Assembly (NCBI GenBank): GCA_022823405.1
Contig: JAJDXD010000119.1
Span: 1 to 55,991 of the forward strand
Reading direction: 5' to 3'
DNA: 55,991 nucleotides
From: Gammaproteobacteria bacterium
GTDB lineage: Bacteria > Pseudomonadota > Gammaproteobacteria > Arenicellales > JAJDZL01
Shown one piece after another: positions 55,570-55,991 of this stretch (position 1 is the first letter of the stretch; every line of letters starts with the position of its first letter). The notes under the pieces are model-generated. The model was given only the letters and a program-made list of their open reading frames with translations, was not told the DNA's origin and searched no databases. The translations under genes and the position numbers were made by a program.

Positions 55570-55991
55570 CACGAAATCAACTGTTTGTAGGTCAATCGTT
55601 TTCCAACCATTTTACTGGCGATGGTCGCCATCTGATCTTTGGTGTCTTTTGACCGAATATTGTGGCGACCGGAGAATTCCTGAACATACCGATCAAGGTG
55701 TTTATGACTGATTTTGTGGAATACGCCTTTGTGAGCGCGTTTCAGTACGCTCCAGAATGATTCCATGCCGTTGATGTGAATGTTTTCGTCAACATATTCA
55801 CCAACTGAATGCTTGACTGAACGGTGATCGTAGCCAGTCATGTTGTTGTAGCTCATGAAATCATCGGTGCAGACTGTCGAGCCGTGGCTAACATTGTCCT
55901 CAATGAATCCGTGAAGCGTCGGGCGTTTCGTATTCTCCACCACCTTTGCTGATACCTGGTTGGCACCACGATCTTTCACACCCGCAACAAC
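55569..55991 (-). CDS. IS1595-family (ISXO2-like) transposase, C-terminal part
   Basis: The last 140 residues of a transposase that runs off the right edge of the window; the frame is still open at base 55991. The ISXO2-like DDE domain is visible: TDDFMSYNN (catalytic Asp), then HSVGEYVDENIHINGMESFWSVLKRAHKG with the third acidic residue in MESFWS, and the family tail HLDRYVQEFSGRHNIR. The N-terminal zinc-binding region is outside the window. The stop codon overlaps the start of the methyltransferase. Confidence 0.9.
   Translation of the reverse strand, partial: VVAGVKDRGANQVSAKVVENTKRPTLHGFIEDNVSHGSTVCTDDFMSYNNMTGYDHRSVKHSVGEYVDENIHINGMESFWSVLKRAHKGVFHKISHKHLDRYVQEFSGRHNIRSKDTKDQMATIASKMVGKRLTYKQLIS

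Larger units (their letters stand above)
54022..55991 (-). mobile_element. IS1595-type element carrying restriction-modification passenger genes (left part)
   Basis: Transposase, methyltransferase, HNH nuclease and the 49-codon ORF follow each other on one strand with overlapping stop/start codons and a single terminator. IS1595-family elements with passenger genes are known in general; this reading treats the R-M genes as passengers. The left terminal inverted repeat and target duplication could not be identified with certainty, and the other end lies outside the window. Confidence 0.5.

Overview
The window reads as a chromosomal segment of a heterotrophic, probably marine gammaproteobacterium of moderate GC. 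The basis is the gene order atpIBEFHAGDC-glmU-glmS, the yggS/proC/yggT set, an AmpG-type transporter, mutY-yggX, and high-affinity scavenging systems for ammonium, peptides and aminophosphonates. The genus cannot be told from the sequence alone, and the assignment is an inference from gene content.

Layout. 0.4-10 kb: housekeeping genes (yggS, proC, yggT, an ampG-like gene, an exonuclease III, mutY, yggX), with an accessory block (ArsR-type regulator, EamA exporter, DUF4143 ATPase behind a 37-bp palindrome) inserted between yggS and proC. 10.4-12 kb: tRNA-Phe(GAA) and gpsA. 12.1-22.6 kb: a catabolic locus in which an Opp-type ABC importer with a Tat-exported binding protein is followed by a CocE/NonD hydrolase and an alpha/beta hydrolase; a second CocE/NonD paralogue is divergent. 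It looks like an import-then-hydrolyse system for acylated or peptide-like compounds. 22.8-25 kb: a decayed accessory patch (SDR remnant, GC-rich SRPBCC gene, chimeric transposase remnant, Uma2 gene). 25.4-32.2 kb: aminophosphonate utilisation (phnX, a PbfA-like PLP enzyme, and a divergent importer of binding protein, ATPase and fused permease). 32.5-42.9 kb: the complete F1Fo ATP synthase operon and glmUS. 43.1-51.4 kb: a peroxiredoxin, an ammonium transporter with a small membrane-protein partner, and yejABEF. 51.5 kb to the end: a stability and defence block with AbiE and HigBA toxin-antitoxin pairs, then an IS1595-type transposase whose reading frame runs into a DNA methyltransferase, an HNH endonuclease and a 49-residue ORF through overlapping stop and start codons.

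How the genes work together. Opp plus the hydrolases should take up and cleave a carbon/nitrogen source. The phosphonate genes import aminoethylphosphonate-like compounds and release phosphate through phosphonoacetaldehyde. Amt and Yej add ammonium and peptide nitrogen. ATP synthase and GlmUS are core metabolism. The most unusual item is the right-hand transposase/methyltransferase/HNH/small-ORF operon, which looks like an insertion sequence carrying a restriction-modification system as passenger. All functions are read from sequence motifs; no database search was run.
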